Of a stretch of 64,000 bases of DNA, positions 44,441-53,614 are shown piece by piece. The notes beneath the pieces were generated by a model. The model had not been told where the DNA came from. It made no database searches and saw only the letters and a program-made list of their open reading frames with translations. This DNA is from SZUA-584 sp040768905 (GTDB lineage Bacteria; Bacillota; Clostridia; Christensenellales; SZUA-584), in NCBI GenBank assembly GCA_040768905.1, contig JAXGMA010000001.1, positions 434,001-498,000 on the forward strand, read 5' to 3'. A program made the position numbers and the translations under genes. Position 1 is the first letter of the stretch. Each line of letters begins with the position of its first letter.

Positions 44441-44632
44441 GTGAAAGCAACGATTGACAGGGACGGCTGTATATCCTGCGGCCTGTGCCCCGAAGAATGC
44501 CCCGAAGTTTTCAGAATGGGTGATGACGGCCCTGCAGAGGTGTATGTGAACGAAATCCCCAAAGAAGCTGAGGATGCGGCCAAAGAAGCAGCGGCAGAGT
44601 GCCCTGTGGAAGTCATCCATATCGAAGACTAG
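44441..44632 (+). CDS. Small 4Fe-4S ferredoxin
   Basis: A 63-residue protein from GTG 44441, with AAAGGAGGAG upstream. CISCGLCPEECPEVF gives the first three Cys and ECPVEVIHIED the fourth, so one [4Fe-4S] cluster is likely (Thermotoga/Clostridia mono-cluster type). It is acidic and would carry electrons in the cytoplasm. Its place between two terminase subunit genes is odd and probably reflects insertion of the phage genes around a resident gene, or the reverse. Confidence 0.93.
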   Translation: MKATIDRDGCISCGLCPEECPEVFRMGDDGPAEVYVNEIPKEAEDAAKEAAAECPVEVIHIED

Positions 44633-44689
44633 CTCTATAATAAGCGGAAAGGATGTGTACGGCGTCGGTGCAGCAGCGGCGCTGTTTTT

Positions 44690-46144
44690 ATGATAAAAGA
44701 AGAAAATGTCGAAACGAGTTTATGGCGGGCCTTTGGCAGGCCCACAAGAAAGCAAGAAGCCTTTCTGCGTGCAGACGCCAGGTTTATAGGCTACGGAGGC
44801 GCGAAGGGCGGCGGAAAATCCCATGCTATACGCGCCAAAGCAACGTATCTTGCGTTTGCGTACCCTGGCATACAGATGCTTATCGTACGGCGAACGTTTC
44901 CTGAGTTGCATGAAAACCACACAAAAAGGCTGCGCGCGGCATACGCAGCGATGCCGGTGTGTTTTCAGCCGCGCTACAATGAGAGCGAGAAGGCATTCAC
45001 CTTTCCGTGGGGATCACGCTTAAAGCTTGGGTATTGCAGTGACGAAGGTGATGTGCTGCAGTATCAGGGGCAGGAATACGACGTGTTGTTTCTTGATGAA
45101 GCGACACAGCTGACGGAGTACCAGTACTCATGGCTGTGCGCCTGCGTACGCGGTGCGGGAGACTATCCAAAACGTGTTTATTTAACCTGCAACCCCGGAG
45201 GGGTGGGGCACGCATGGGTCAAACGTCTGTTTATAGACAGGGACTTCCGCCGCGGAGAGGATGAGCGTGACTATATTTTTATACAGGCGCAAGTCTATGA
45301 CAACGCACCGCTTTTTGCCGCGGACGAAGGTTACAAACGCAGGATACACGAGCTTAAGAAAAAGTACGGAAAAACGCTTTCGCGCGCGGTTTTGCATGAG
45401 CGCGCCATGGAGGGGGCAGATTATGTGCGCCAGCTCAAAGGCCTTCCCGCGTCTTTGAGACGCGCGTGGCTCGACGGTGACTGGAGCGTGTTCGCAGGCC
45501 AGTATTTTCCGGAGTTTGCTGAAAAAACGCATGTCTGTGCACCGTTTGCGCTGCCAGAACACTGGCGCAAAAGCGCAGCCGTCGACTACGGGCTGGATAT
45601 GCTCGCCGTGCTTTGGTTTGCTGTGGATGAAGACGGCAATGCGTATTGCTATCGCAGTATCGAAGTGCCAAACCTGACTGTGTCCGAGGCAGCGGGTGCG
45701 GTCTTGACGGCACAGAACGAGCATGTAGAGGACTATATCGCACCGCCTGATCTGTTCAGCCGCAGGCAGGATACTGGGCGCAGCGCCGCGCAGATCTTTG
45801 CAGAAAACGGAGTGCCGCTCATAGAAGTGCGCAGCAGCCGGATAGACGGCTGGCTGTGCGTCAAGGAATATCTGCGCATAGTCAAAGGCAAGCCGCGGCT
45901 GGTTTTTTTCTCGACCTGCGCGCCGGTATTACGCAGCTTGCCGCTGCTTCGGCATGACAAAATACGGATCGGCGATGCGGCAACGCAGCCGCACGACTTG
46001 ACACACAGCCCGGATGCGCTGCGCTATTGGTGCTCGCGCCGACAGCTGACCCCGGCGCACGGCAGCCCGTCCGTTGCAGCGCCTTTTAGGCAAGACGGCC
46101 GGCGCAGCGACGATATGGATGGTTACCTGCTCGGCGGCTATTGA
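44690..46144 (+). CDS. Phage-type terminase large subunit
   Basis: A 484-residue protein with a complete ATPase-nuclease layout: Walker A GYGGAKGGGKSHAIRA (about 34-49), Walker B YDVLFLDEATQL, coupling motif YLTCNPGG, and a RNase H-like nuclease part with AVDYGLDMLAVLWF and the final Asp in THSPDALRYW. It packages DNA into phage heads. Here it stands alone, with no portal, capsid or protease genes downstream, only an AraC-type regulator. The binding site is weak. The frame is intact, suggesting either recent decay of a prophage around it or a retained function. Confidence 0.92.
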   Translation: MIKEENVETSLWRAFGRPTRKQEAFLRADARFIGYGGAKGGGKSHAIRAKATYLAFAYPGIQMLIVRRTFPELHENHTKRLRAAYAAMPVCFQPRYNESEKAFTFPWGSRLKLGYCSDEGDVLQYQGQEYDVLFLDEATQLTEYQYSWLCACVRGAGDYPKRVYLTCNPGGVGHAWVKRLFIDRDFRRGEDERDYIFIQAQVYDNAPLFAADEGYKRRIHELKKKYGKTLSRAVLHERAMEGADYVRQLKGLPASLRRAWLDGDWSVFAGQYFPEFAEKTHVCAPFALPEHWRKSAAVDYGLDMLAVLWFAVDEDGNAYCYRSIEVPNLTVSEAAGAVLTAQNEHVEDYIAPPDLFSRRQDTGRSAAQIFAENGVPLIEVRSSRIDGWLCVKEYLRIVKGKPRLVFFSTCAPVLRSLPLLRHDKIRIGDAATQPHDLTHSPDALRYWCSRRQLTPAHGSPSVAAPFRQDGRRSDDMDGYLLGGY

Positions 46145-46312
46145 AATGGTTCTTTAATAAAGTAAACACCCCGCTTTTTTAAGATGCTTTCCAACCCGGT
46201 TGACGAACAGCGATATCGGTGAGATGATGTGTTCAAATCGTCCCAAATCACGCAAGAAAGGTCAAGAAATAACCGTGCGTTTAAGTTACCATATATGGCG
46301 GAGGCAGTCACT

Positions 46313-47209
46313 TTGGAACATTGGCAGAAAATAATGGCGGTCCAGCACATGCAGGACCATATCGCTGCACACATTTGCGAGCCCATCACGCTTTGCGCAC
46401 TCGGCAGGGCGGCGGGCTATTCGCCTTGGTATGCGGCGCGTATTTTCAGAGAGATCACGGGGAAAGCGCCTTTCGAGTATATCCGAGCCATGCGGCTTTC
46501 CAAAGCGGCCGCAAGGCTGCACAGAGGCGGCGTACGTGTCATTGATGTCGCGTTCGATTTTGTGTTTGGCTCGCACGAGGGGTTTACGCGCGCATTTTCC
46601 AGACAATTCGGTCTTTCTCCGCGTGCGTACGCAAAACAAAAACCGCCCATAATGATGTTTTTGCCAAAGGCTGCCCGTGACTATTACCTCACAAAACAAA
46701 GAGGGGGAAAAAACATGTCAAAGAATCAAAACACGGTGTTTGTGCAAGTGGTGGAGCGCCCGGCGCGGCGCCTGATATTAAAACGCGGCAAGAAAGCCAC
46801 GCATTATTTTGAATACTGCGAGGAAGTGGGATGCGAGGTCTGGGATGTGCTCACAGAGATCAAAGAAGCGCTTTACGAGCCTATCGGCATGTGGCTTCCA
46901 GAAAAATTTCGCCCTGAAGGGACGTCCGAATACGCGCAGGGCGTCGAGGTCGCGGCGGATTATATGGGCGATGTGCCAAAAGGCTATGAGATCATTGATC
47001 TGCCGCCGTGCAAAATGATGGTGTTTCAGGGGCCGCCGTTTGAGGACGAAAAATTCGAAGCAGCTATCAGCGATCTCTGGGATGTCATGAAAACCTATGA
47101 CCCGAAGCTCTATGGTTTTGAATGGGCAGATGATGACGCGCCGCGCTTTCAGCTGGTACCCATGGGCTACCGCGGCTATATCGAAGCCCGGCCTGTGCGT
47201 GCGCTCTAG
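46313..47209 (+). CDS. AraC-family regulator with GyrI-like effector-binding domain
   Basis: About 298 residues from TTG 46313, which has GGAGG 8 nt upstream; the frame opens further to GTG 46229 but without content. The N-terminal two-helix-turn-helix AraC domain (DHIAAHICEPITLCALGRAA, APFEYIRAMRLSKAA, FGSHEGFTRAFSRQFGLSPR) is followed after a linker by a GyrI/Rob-type domain (FVQVVERPARRLILKRG to the C-terminus). Such proteins respond to small toxic compounds and switch on efflux or detoxification genes. The target is not evident; the EFR1 gene is convergent. Confidence 0.9.
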   Translation: MEHWQKIMAVQHMQDHIAAHICEPITLCALGRAAGYSPWYAARIFREITGKAPFEYIRAMRLSKAAARLHRGGVRVIDVAFDFVFGSHEGFTRAFSRQFGLSPRAYAKQKPPIMMFLPKAARDYYLTKQRGGKNMSKNQNTVFVQVVERPARRLILKRGKKATHYFEYCEEVGCEVWDVLTEIKEALYEPIGMWLPEKFRPEGTSEYAQGVEVAADYMGDVPKGYEIIDLPPCKMMVFQGPPFEDEKFEAAISDLWDVMKTYDPKLYGFEWADDDAPRFQLVPMGYRGYIEARPVRAL

Positions 47210-47299
47210 GACTTTTTATTGGCAGCATTATTTAGCGCCTGTGATCCATAGCCCAATGAGGACCTCACAGATCGTTTTTCCCCCTGTTGAAACATGCAT

Positions 47300-48196
47300 C
47301 TATGGGCTGTCTGCGTCGTGCCAAAATTCTTTTGTCCGGCGGTAATAATTGCGGAAAAGCCGGAAATAGCCGCGCGTGTCGTCATTGACATACTCGTCCG
47401 GGATGCTTGTATCGGCGGTGATTTTCTCAAAATCGTAAGCGCCGTTGACACGCCAGAGGTTGAGAAAGCCGGGACGGACGGCATCTGTGGGGCAGATCAT
47501 GCAGCAGCCCATGCACATCGTGCAGCGCCCGTCAAAGTATGCCTGGCTGCCTTTGATCGTGATGTTGCCTGCGGGGCAGTTTTCGGCGCAGAGCCCGCAG
47601 CCTGTACATGCTTTGCGGTTTGCATGGATAAGCGGCCCGTTGACCCATGCGCCCACCCACTGCAGCCGGAACAACCACGAAAAAAAGACTGTCAACGGGT
47701 TATAGCGCATCTTCTTTTGCTGGCCGCTCAAGACGTCGGCGGCAATTTTTTTACACATTTTTTGTGTGTGCAGATACATCTGCTTGGCAAGCGCATCCTT
47801 GTAGCGGAACATCACATTGTAAGGCATCAGCAGATGGGTGTCGCTGCGCGGTTCAAAACCCTTTTTGCACAGTATGCGGCAAAGCGCCCGGCTTGAGGCG
47901 TTGTTTATCCGGAACGGCTCTCCCGAAGTTTTGAATATAAATGCAGGCATGCTGTCAGCGGCGTCCGGCAGGTTTTTGACAAAGCGCAGAAAGAACCGCG
48001 GCGTGTTGAACGCGTGTACAGGGAAACCAAAGCCTGCGACATCGAACGCGCGGGGGTCCGGCGCGTCGTCAAACGGTGCTTTGACGCGGTATACGGTCGT
48101 GTTCAGGCCCAAGGCACTAAGCTGTGCGGCGATCATGTCGGCAGCAATTTTTGTATGTCCCGTTCCGGAAAATACATAGATGGCCGCTTTTTTCAT
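47300..48196 (-). CDS. EFR1-family ferredoxin (flavodoxin-like domain plus two 4Fe-4S clusters)
   Basis: A 298-residue protein. The N-terminus is flavodoxin-like (AIYVFSGTGHTKIAADMIAA); near residues 205-245 lie CTGCGLCAENCPAGNI and CTMCMGCCMICPTDAV, two [4Fe-4S] motifs. The EFR1 family is common in anaerobic Clostridia and transfers electrons to unknown partners. GGAGGGG precedes the start. A 26-codon open frame with its own binding site lies immediately upstream and stops one base before this start codon. Confidence 0.93.
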   Translation of the reverse strand: MKKAAIYVFSGTGHTKIAADMIAAQLSALGLNTTVYRVKAPFDDAPDPRAFDVAGFGFPVHAFNTPRFFLRFVKNLPDAADSMPAFIFKTSGEPFRINNASSRALCRILCKKGFEPRSDTHLLMPYNVMFRYKDALAKQMYLHTQKMCKKIAADVLSGQQKKMRYNPLTVFFSWLFRLQWVGAWVNGPLIHANRKACTGCGLCAENCPAGNITIKGSQAYFDGRCTMCMGCCMICPTDAVRPGFLNLWRVNGAYDFEKITADTSIPDEYVNDDTRGYFRLFRNYYRRTKEFWHDADSP

Positions 48197-48197
48197 A

Positions 48198-48278
48198 TCA
48201 GAACCCCTCCGGGCAACAAGCTTGCATCGCTTCGATGATGCCCTGCTGCACGCCGCCGCGGCCGATTATGATCCGCAT
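48198..48278 (-). CDS. Possible 26-residue upstream peptide
   Basis: On the minus strand, ATG 48278 is preceded by GAGGTGA at good spacing and opens a frame MRIIIGRGGVQQGIIEAMQA-x ending in CCPEGF with TGA at 48198. The stop is followed directly by the EFR1 start codon, and the EFR1 ribosome binding site lies inside the frame, so translation would be coupled. It could be a leader peptide, or the remnant C-terminus of a lost gene such as a regulator. No homology is recognised. Confidence 0.3.
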   Translation of the reverse strand: MRIIIGRGGVQQGIIEAMQACCPEGF

Positions 48279-48466
48279 GGATTCACCTCAATGATGCAAA
48301 GAGCTTTTTGGCTATCGTGCTGTATGAAACTTTCAAAATTCTGCGATGTCATTATTCTACGCATGTGCTGCCCATGTGTCAAGGTTTATGCGGGACAGAG
48401 AAAGCTGCCTGGCTGTGCCGGCTTTGCGGTTGCGTTGTCTGCATCCAGGCGGCGGCAGCAGAAAGA

Positions 48467-48895
48467 CTATACTTTTTTTGTCTTGAGTGCGAGCAGGTTT
48501 TTTACATCCCCGAGAACCTCATCGTCAGCTACGCGTATCATCAGCCACTTGGTGTTGTTGAAAGTTCTGGCCTCATCAAAAAGACCGGCAATGTACGGCG
48601 TGCATACAGGGCGCATCGCTTCGAAGCGCAGCATGTCCGCAGCGCCAAGCACTACAAGCGCGATAAAACCGTCTTTTTCGGGATAAAGCGTACAAAGCGC
48701 CTTGCCGCTTTTTTTATACTTGACATTCCATCCCGGCTGCGCGGCGCATGCACTGTACGTTAGCTGCGGCTGTGCGGCGAAGCTTTCTTGGATGTGGACG
48801 TTCAGGCTGCGCCAGCGCACGCGCGCTGTCGTTGAGATATATCCCTCAATGGATGCCATATCCGGCATTTGGCTTTGATCTAAAATTATATCCAT
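48467..48895 (-). CDS. DUF3788 family protein
   Basis: About 142 residues from ATG 48895, chosen because GGAGG stands 6 nt upstream (an ATG four codons earlier overlaps it). WNVKYKKSGKALCTLYPEKD and GFIALVVLGAADM match DUF3788, a small alpha/beta family widespread in Clostridia and of unknown function. It is a single gene; the gap 48279-48466 holds nothing recognised. Confidence 0.85.
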   Translation of the reverse strand: MDIILDQSQMPDMASIEGYISTTARVRWRSLNVHIQESFAAQPQLTYSACAAQPGWNVKYKKSGKALCTLYPEKDGFIALVVLGAADMLRFEAMRPVCTPYIAGLFDEARTFNNTKWLMIRVADDEVLGDVKNLLALKTKKV

Positions 48896-49022
48896 GGGCG
48901 CCTCCATTTGGCTTACTGAGAGTATGATACCACATTCTTTAAGTCAAAGTGTATTTTTTAAATATACAATGGGAATATGAGCAAAACAATTGACAACTTA
49001 GAAAACGCTGGATGTTGACAAA

Positions 49023-49051
49023 TTGACACATATTTATTTGTGTAATATAAT
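49023..49051 (+). promoter_or_regulatory. Consensus promoter of the TagO-like gene
   Basis: TTGACA (49023-49028), exactly 17 bp, TATAAT (49046-49051): a near-perfect sigma-A promoter. A second TTGACA lies 8 bp upstream (49015-49020). The leader is about 65 nt. Confidence 0.8.
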
Positions 49052-49121
49052 GAATATTCAGTGGAGCATTGTAAAAGCTGCGTGAGGGAGGATGCTGTTT
49101 CGCTGACAGCGAAAGACACAG

Positions 49122-50177
49122 ATGTATCATTTTTTTATTGCTGCTGCCATTGCATTGGCGCTTTCGCTGGGATTGACTCCGCTGATGATCAGGCTCTCGC
49201 GAAGGTTTAAGATACTTGATTTGCCAGACATACGAAAAACCCATAAAACCCCTGTCCCGCTGCTTGGCGGTGTCGCCATCTATCTGTCTGCAATTTTAGG
49301 AACGGTATTGTATATACTGCTTTTTGTGGAAGGCCTTGAAACCAACCTTGTTGTGGCCTTTATCATTGGCATATCCGGCGTGGCGATGATGGGGCTGATC
49401 GATGATATGCTCGCTTTAAGCGCGAAACGCAGGCTGGTGGTATTGTTTGTTCTGGCGTTTATCGTGCTTATCGGATGCCTCCAGTTCTATTTCCCGCAAG
49501 ATTTGCTGCATACAAATTTGCTGCTGACCCTTGTGATTTCATTCATTGTCGTGTTTTGGATCGTCATCGTCACCAATGCCATTAATTTCTCCGACGGCCT
49601 TGACGGGCTTGCCGGCTGTTTGTCATTGGTGTCTTCACTGGGCTTTGCGTTCATTTTCTATCTTCAGGGCCGCACCCAGCTGGCCTTGCCGACAGCGCTT
49701 GCCCTGTGCGGCGCGATAGCCGGTTTTCTGCCGTATAATATAAACCGTGCGCGTATTTTCATGGGTGATGCCGGCAGTATGTTTATCGGTTTTATGCTTG
49801 GCATTTTGTCAATCATGAGCATATCTGAAAAAGATATCGTTGTTTTTATCATACCGGTTTATCTTATGATCGTGCCCATCATGGATATCTGCATGTCGGT
49901 ATTGAGGCGATTATTGCTGCGCAAGCCGGTCATGCAACCTGATAAAATGCACTTTCACCACAGGCTGCGCAACAGGTTTAAAAACCGGCATGCCGCCTTG
50001 CTGATTCTTTCAGCAGCGCAGTTTTTATTTTCTGTCGTCGGTATAGTCATTTATATTTTTGAGCTTTTTGTTTTCGGCTGGTTTGTACTGATCTGCATTG
50101 GGGCCGCAGGGGCTGTATACACCTTCTTCCATGCCAAATCGCTGCGCAGAAATACGCAAACGCCTGAAATCAAATGA
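49122..50177 (+). CDS. tagO: Undecaprenyl-phosphate N-acetylglucosaminyl 1-phosphate transferase (TagO/WecA-like)
   Basis: A 351-residue enzyme with about eleven transmembrane helices. RKTHKTPVPLLGGVAIY near residue 40, GLIDDMLALSAKRRL (the Asp pair), NAINFSDGLDGLAGCLSLVS, FMGDAGSMFIGF and the C-terminal loop KMHFHHRLRNRFKNR with catalytic His residues match the MraY/WecA superfamily; the HHR loop favours TagO/WecA over MraY. It starts lipid-linked glycopolymer synthesis such as teichoic acid. The nearest GGAGG is far upstream of 49122, so the start is not certain. A terminator follows. Confidence 0.92.
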   Translation: MYHFFIAAAIALALSLGLTPLMIRLSRRFKILDLPDIRKTHKTPVPLLGGVAIYLSAILGTVLYILLFVEGLETNLVVAFIIGISGVAMMGLIDDMLALSAKRRLVVLFVLAFIVLIGCLQFYFPQDLLHTNLLLTLVISFIVVFWIVIVTNAINFSDGLDGLAGCLSLVSSLGFAFIFYLQGRTQLALPTALALCGAIAGFLPYNINRARIFMGDAGSMFIGFMLGILSIMSISEKDIVVFIIPVYLMIVPIMDICMSVLRRLLLRKPVMQPDKMHFHHRLRNRFKNRHAALLILSAAQFLFSVVGIVIYIFELFVFGWFVLICIGAAGAVYTFFHAKSLRRNTQTPEIK

Positions 50178-50236
50178 TTTTTATGCAAAAACAATGCCCG
50201 GTATGGCCGGATTGCCAAGACAGCCCACAAAAAAAT

Positions 50237-50261
50237 AAGCCCCGATGTCCGGGGCTTTTAA
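50237..50261. terminator. Bidirectional terminator between tagO-like and Na/Pi genes
   Basis: AAGCCCCG pairs with CGGGGCTTTT around ATGTC, between convergent genes. Confidence 0.85.
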
Positions 50262-50277
50262 AATGCTATTATTTTTG

Positions 50278-51891
50278 TTAGTCATTCAATATCGAGAATG
50301 CGATATTGGTGGCATGGTCAGCGACACGTTCTAAGGTAGCTATCATGTTTGTAAACACAACGCCCACCTGAGGGTCGCACGCTTTGACCTGCAGTCTGTT
50401 GATGTGGTTGTTGATGTAGTCACGCTTCATATCGTCCACTTCCTGTTCAAGCTTGTCCACCAAAGGGAGCACCGACTTGTCCCTCTTCGCAAATGCATCA
50501 AGGCAGGCCTGAAGCGTTTCGGTTGTTTTATCTGCCATTTTGCGCATTTCTGACTGGGCTTCTGTGCTGAATACTGATTTCTTCTCAATCAGCGAGAGCG
50601 TAAACTCTGCGATATTCTCGGCAAGATCCCCGATGCGTTCTAAATCTATGATGACATGGTGAAGGCTTCCAAGCACTTTGAGGTCATGCTCGGAAAGCTC
50701 TAAGCCCCTGAATTCGATAAGGTAATCGGTGATATGGTGTGTGATATAATCGATGGTTTTTTCGACTTCCAAAACACGGTTGACGCGCTGTTCGTTACGG
50801 TTAAAAAAGGCGTCAAGTGCGCGCCTGAAGTTTGCTGACACGATTTCACCCATACGTTTGAGTTCTTTTAATGTCTGCACCAGGACGATTGTGGGTGTTT
50901 GCACGATGCGCGCATCAAGGAAAACAAGCCTTTTTTCCACACTGTCCGAATCGCGCTTCTCGGGTATTATCTTTGTGATCAGCTTGACCATAAGTCTTGA
51001 AAACGGGAACAACATCAAAGTGACAGATACGTTAAACAAGGTATGGAAATGTGCGATCTGACGGTCGACTTCGGGTGAGAGCGATTGGACAAAATCAACA
51101 ATGGAAGGAAAAACGGCCATGACGCCAAGATAGACGAGGGTGCCTATGATATTAAACATCAGATGGATACCCGCAGCGCGTTTTGAATTCTGGCTGGTTC
51201 CGATGGCAGCCAGAACGGCCGTGATACATGTGCCGATATTTTGGCCGAGTATCACATAAACGGCTGCATCAAGGTCAATAAGCGCCAACGCCGCAAATGT
51301 TTGTAGTATACCGACAGATGCCGAGGAACTTTGCAATACAGCTGTGAAGAGCGCGCCGACCAAAACGCCGATCACAGGGTTGCTGAAGCTGACAAGGAGA
51401 TTGCGGAAGCCCTCGTCATCCTTGAGCGGCGCCATAGCCTGAGACATCAGCCACAGGCCGACAAAAAGCATCCCGAAGCCAAGGATGATCTCTCCCAGGC
51501 GGGAAAGCGCGCGCTTTCTTATAAAGACCGTCAATATCATGCCGACAAACAAAATAAAAGGCGCAATATCTGAAAGCTTGAAGGCAATCAGCTGCGCCGT
51601 GATACATGTACCGATATTTGCGCCCATGATGACGCCTGTGGCCTGAATCAGCGTCAGCAGCCCGGCGTTGACGAAACCGACAGTCATCACGGTGGTGGCA
51701 GACGAGCTTTGCACCATGGCTGTGACCCCTGCACCGACACCGACGGCGGCAAAACGGTTGCCCGTCAGCACCTCAAGGACGCGGCGCATTCTGTCCCCGG
51801 CAACATTTTCAAGCCCTTCAGACATGATCCTCAGGCCGAACAGGAACAAGCCAAGCGCACCAAGAAACATGAAAATATTAACGATTCCCAT
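50278..51891 (-). CDS. Na+/phosphate cotransporter family protein with PhoU-like domain
   Basis: A 537-residue protein. The first ~310 residues carry two inverted NptA/PNaS repeats with QSSSATTVMTVGFVNAGLL and QSSSASVGILQTFAALALI, each with the QSSS motif that binds Na+ and phosphate, plus GANIGTCITAQLIA and GQNIGTCITAVLAA. Residues 330-537 are PhoU-like helices (LEVEKTIDYITHHITDYLIE, DLERIGDLAENIAEF, TLERVADHATNIAF). It takes up phosphate, and the PhoU part probably gates it. GGAGGG precedes the start. The gap 51892-52130 holds no gene. Confidence 0.95.
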   Translation of the reverse strand: MGIVNIFMFLGALGLFLFGLRIMSEGLENVAGDRMRRVLEVLTGNRFAAVGVGAGVTAMVQSSSATTVMTVGFVNAGLLTLIQATGVIMGANIGTCITAQLIAFKLSDIAPFILFVGMILTVFIRKRALSRLGEIILGFGMLFVGLWLMSQAMAPLKDDEGFRNLLVSFSNPVIGVLVGALFTAVLQSSSASVGILQTFAALALIDLDAAVYVILGQNIGTCITAVLAAIGTSQNSKRAAGIHLMFNIIGTLVYLGVMAVFPSIVDFVQSLSPEVDRQIAHFHTLFNVSVTLMLFPFSRLMVKLITKIIPEKRDSDSVEKRLVFLDARIVQTPTIVLVQTLKELKRMGEIVSANFRRALDAFFNRNEQRVNRVLEVEKTIDYITHHITDYLIEFRGLELSEHDLKVLGSLHHVIIDLERIGDLAENIAEFTLSLIEKKSVFSTEAQSEMRKMADKTTETLQACLDAFAKRDKSVLPLVDKLEQEVDDMKRDYINNHINRLQVKACDPQVGVVFTNMIATLERVADHATNIAFSILND

Positions 51892-52130
51892 TCAGTACCC
51901 TCCAGAAAAAAAGACCATAAAGTTTCTTATGTACCCGTACAAAAATTAATTATACAGTATAGAATTATGTTTGTCACTTTGTTTATATTCAACGGAGCCA
52001 GCCACCGGAATGGTTCATATGTTCGTTACATTTTATGGCATGATTCATCATATAAGCGCTTGAGAGAGTGCTGCTTGCCGATGGCTAGCCAAAGAGTTTA
52101 TTTCAATTTTTCGAACAAAACTTCGCTCTT

Positions 52131-52670
52131 TTATTCTTCTTTAAGCGCATGGCCAATTTCCTCAAGCAGGTCTTTTCGGATGTCAACCAGCGCTTCAATA
52201 TCAATATCCATATGGCGCTTGATAAACTCCTCCGGCGCCGAAGAATACGAGTGTGCGGAGGCGTAACGGTATGCTGCCGCAATGATACTTTCGCATTTGT
52301 AGAGTTTAAGCAGCTTAATATAGGCACTGTCAGTGTCCGTGCTCACTGAAACGCGCCCAAGCTGTTTTTCAAAGGCCTTGTCTTCCTGCTGGTAACCGGC
52401 TATTTTATCCATGGCGGTCTTTACAGCCTTATCCACCGCCCGCGAGGCTTCCCAAAGCGCATCAATGGCCGCTTCGCCCGTGTCTTCCGTGAGCAGTGCG
52501 TCGCATTTTTCTATGCGGGATTCAAGCGCTTTGGCGTAATAAAGCACAAGCAGCGCCGAACGCACCTCCGGCTCTATGGTGGTATCGAGCGCTTCTCCTG
52601 CATCCAAGCCCTCAAGCGCGTCTGCCATCTGCCTGTATTTTTGTGCTGTGTCTATGATTCGTTGATCCAT
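52131..52670 (-). CDS. Helical protein of unknown function
   Basis: A 179-residue acidic, almost entirely helical protein with no signal peptide and no family I recognise. Heptad-like stretches (RQMADALEGLDAGEALD, ALWEASRAVDKAVKTAMDKI, DIRKDLLEEIGHALKEE) suggest a coiled-coil bundle. Its start follows the stop of the upstream permease remnant by 2 bp, so it may once have been part of that transporter operon. The binding site is weak. Confidence 0.6.
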   Translation of the reverse strand: MDQRIIDTAQKYRQMADALEGLDAGEALDTTIEPEVRSALLVLYYAKALESRIEKCDALLTEDTGEAAIDALWEASRAVDKAVKTAMDKIAGYQQEDKAFEKQLGRVSVSTDTDSAYIKLLKLYKCESIIAAAYRYASAHSYSSAPEEFIKRHMDIDIEALVDIRKDLLEEIGHALKEE

Positions 52671-52672
52671 AA

Positions 52673-53614
52673 TTATGCTCTCTGCTTTTTGTTACAGAAT
52701 ACCATACTTGTGCAAAACAGAACAAGAGCCATCAAGACAAGCATGCCGATGTTCAGCAGGACATCTGAAAGGCCCGCGCCGTAGACAGCGATGGACTCTG
52801 CAGCCTCAAGCGCCCACTTTTGCGGCAGTGCGTTGGCGGCTGCGCGCATCTCCGGGCCCACGATGGACAGCGGCCACATACAGCCGCCCAGAATGCTTGT
52901 CGCAACGATAACGACGGGCGTGACAGCGCCCATCTGTTCAAGGGTGCGCAACAGCGTCGCGAGCAGCAGCCCGAGGCACACCACAGCCAGCACAAAAGCG
53001 GCGAATACGATAAATATGGGCAGCAAAGCCTGCCCGAGGCCGAAACCGAAAAGCGCCTGCTCAGCAAAAAGCACTATGGCCATCTGCGCCAGTCCGATAA
53101 GGTAAGCGGGTATTAAATGGCCCGCAAGCACAGCTGCTGAGGAAACTGGTGTGATACGGATCCGGCTGAATGTACCCAGCCTTTTATCCTCAAGCAGGCC
53201 GGCCATCGTAAAAACGATCGAAAACATCACGAAGAAAATATAAAAACCCATGAGAAAATGGATGTTATCTGCGTATACTTCATCAAAATCACCCGTTTTT
53301 GCCACGGCATACCGCACTGTGACCGCCGCTGCTTCCGTACGGTTTTCAAGCGCAGCTTGCACCTGCTTTTGCGAAGGCGCATCAAGACCGGCGCTCAAAA
53401 GCGTGCTTTCCAGTGCCGCGTGCAGATGCAATGGGTGCGATGCTGTGCGGAAAGCCGCATGCACGGCCTTTTCCAGCGCACGAACGTCCGGGCTATTTAC
53501 CGTGCGCAGCAGCGGCAAAGCGGCCGAGCCCTGCTGTGCCGCTTCGCCGAATTCTTCGGCGCCAAAAGCAAAAAGAACGATACCAAAAGCGATGCTGCCT
53601 CCAAGATAGGGCAA
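52673..53614 (-). pseudogene. ABC-2-type permease remnant, C-terminal gene of a decayed pair
   Basis: About 313 residues. The opening SIAFGIVLFAFGAEE fits best as the last helix of the upstream permease read in this frame. An extracellular segment follows, then a normal ABC-2 permease half: MGFYIFFVMFSIVFTMAGLL, EDKRLGTFSRIRITPVSSAA, and four more helices. The first transmembrane helix of this permease seems to be missing. Together with the upstream fragment this looks like two tandem permease genes joined by a deletion plus a frameshift. No ABC ATPase gene is nearby. Confidence 0.75.

Noticed and set aside
49090..49125. Short upstream frame MLFR before the tagO-like gene
   Set aside because: Only four codons, with its start codon too close to the Shine-Dalgarno-like sequence; probably chance.
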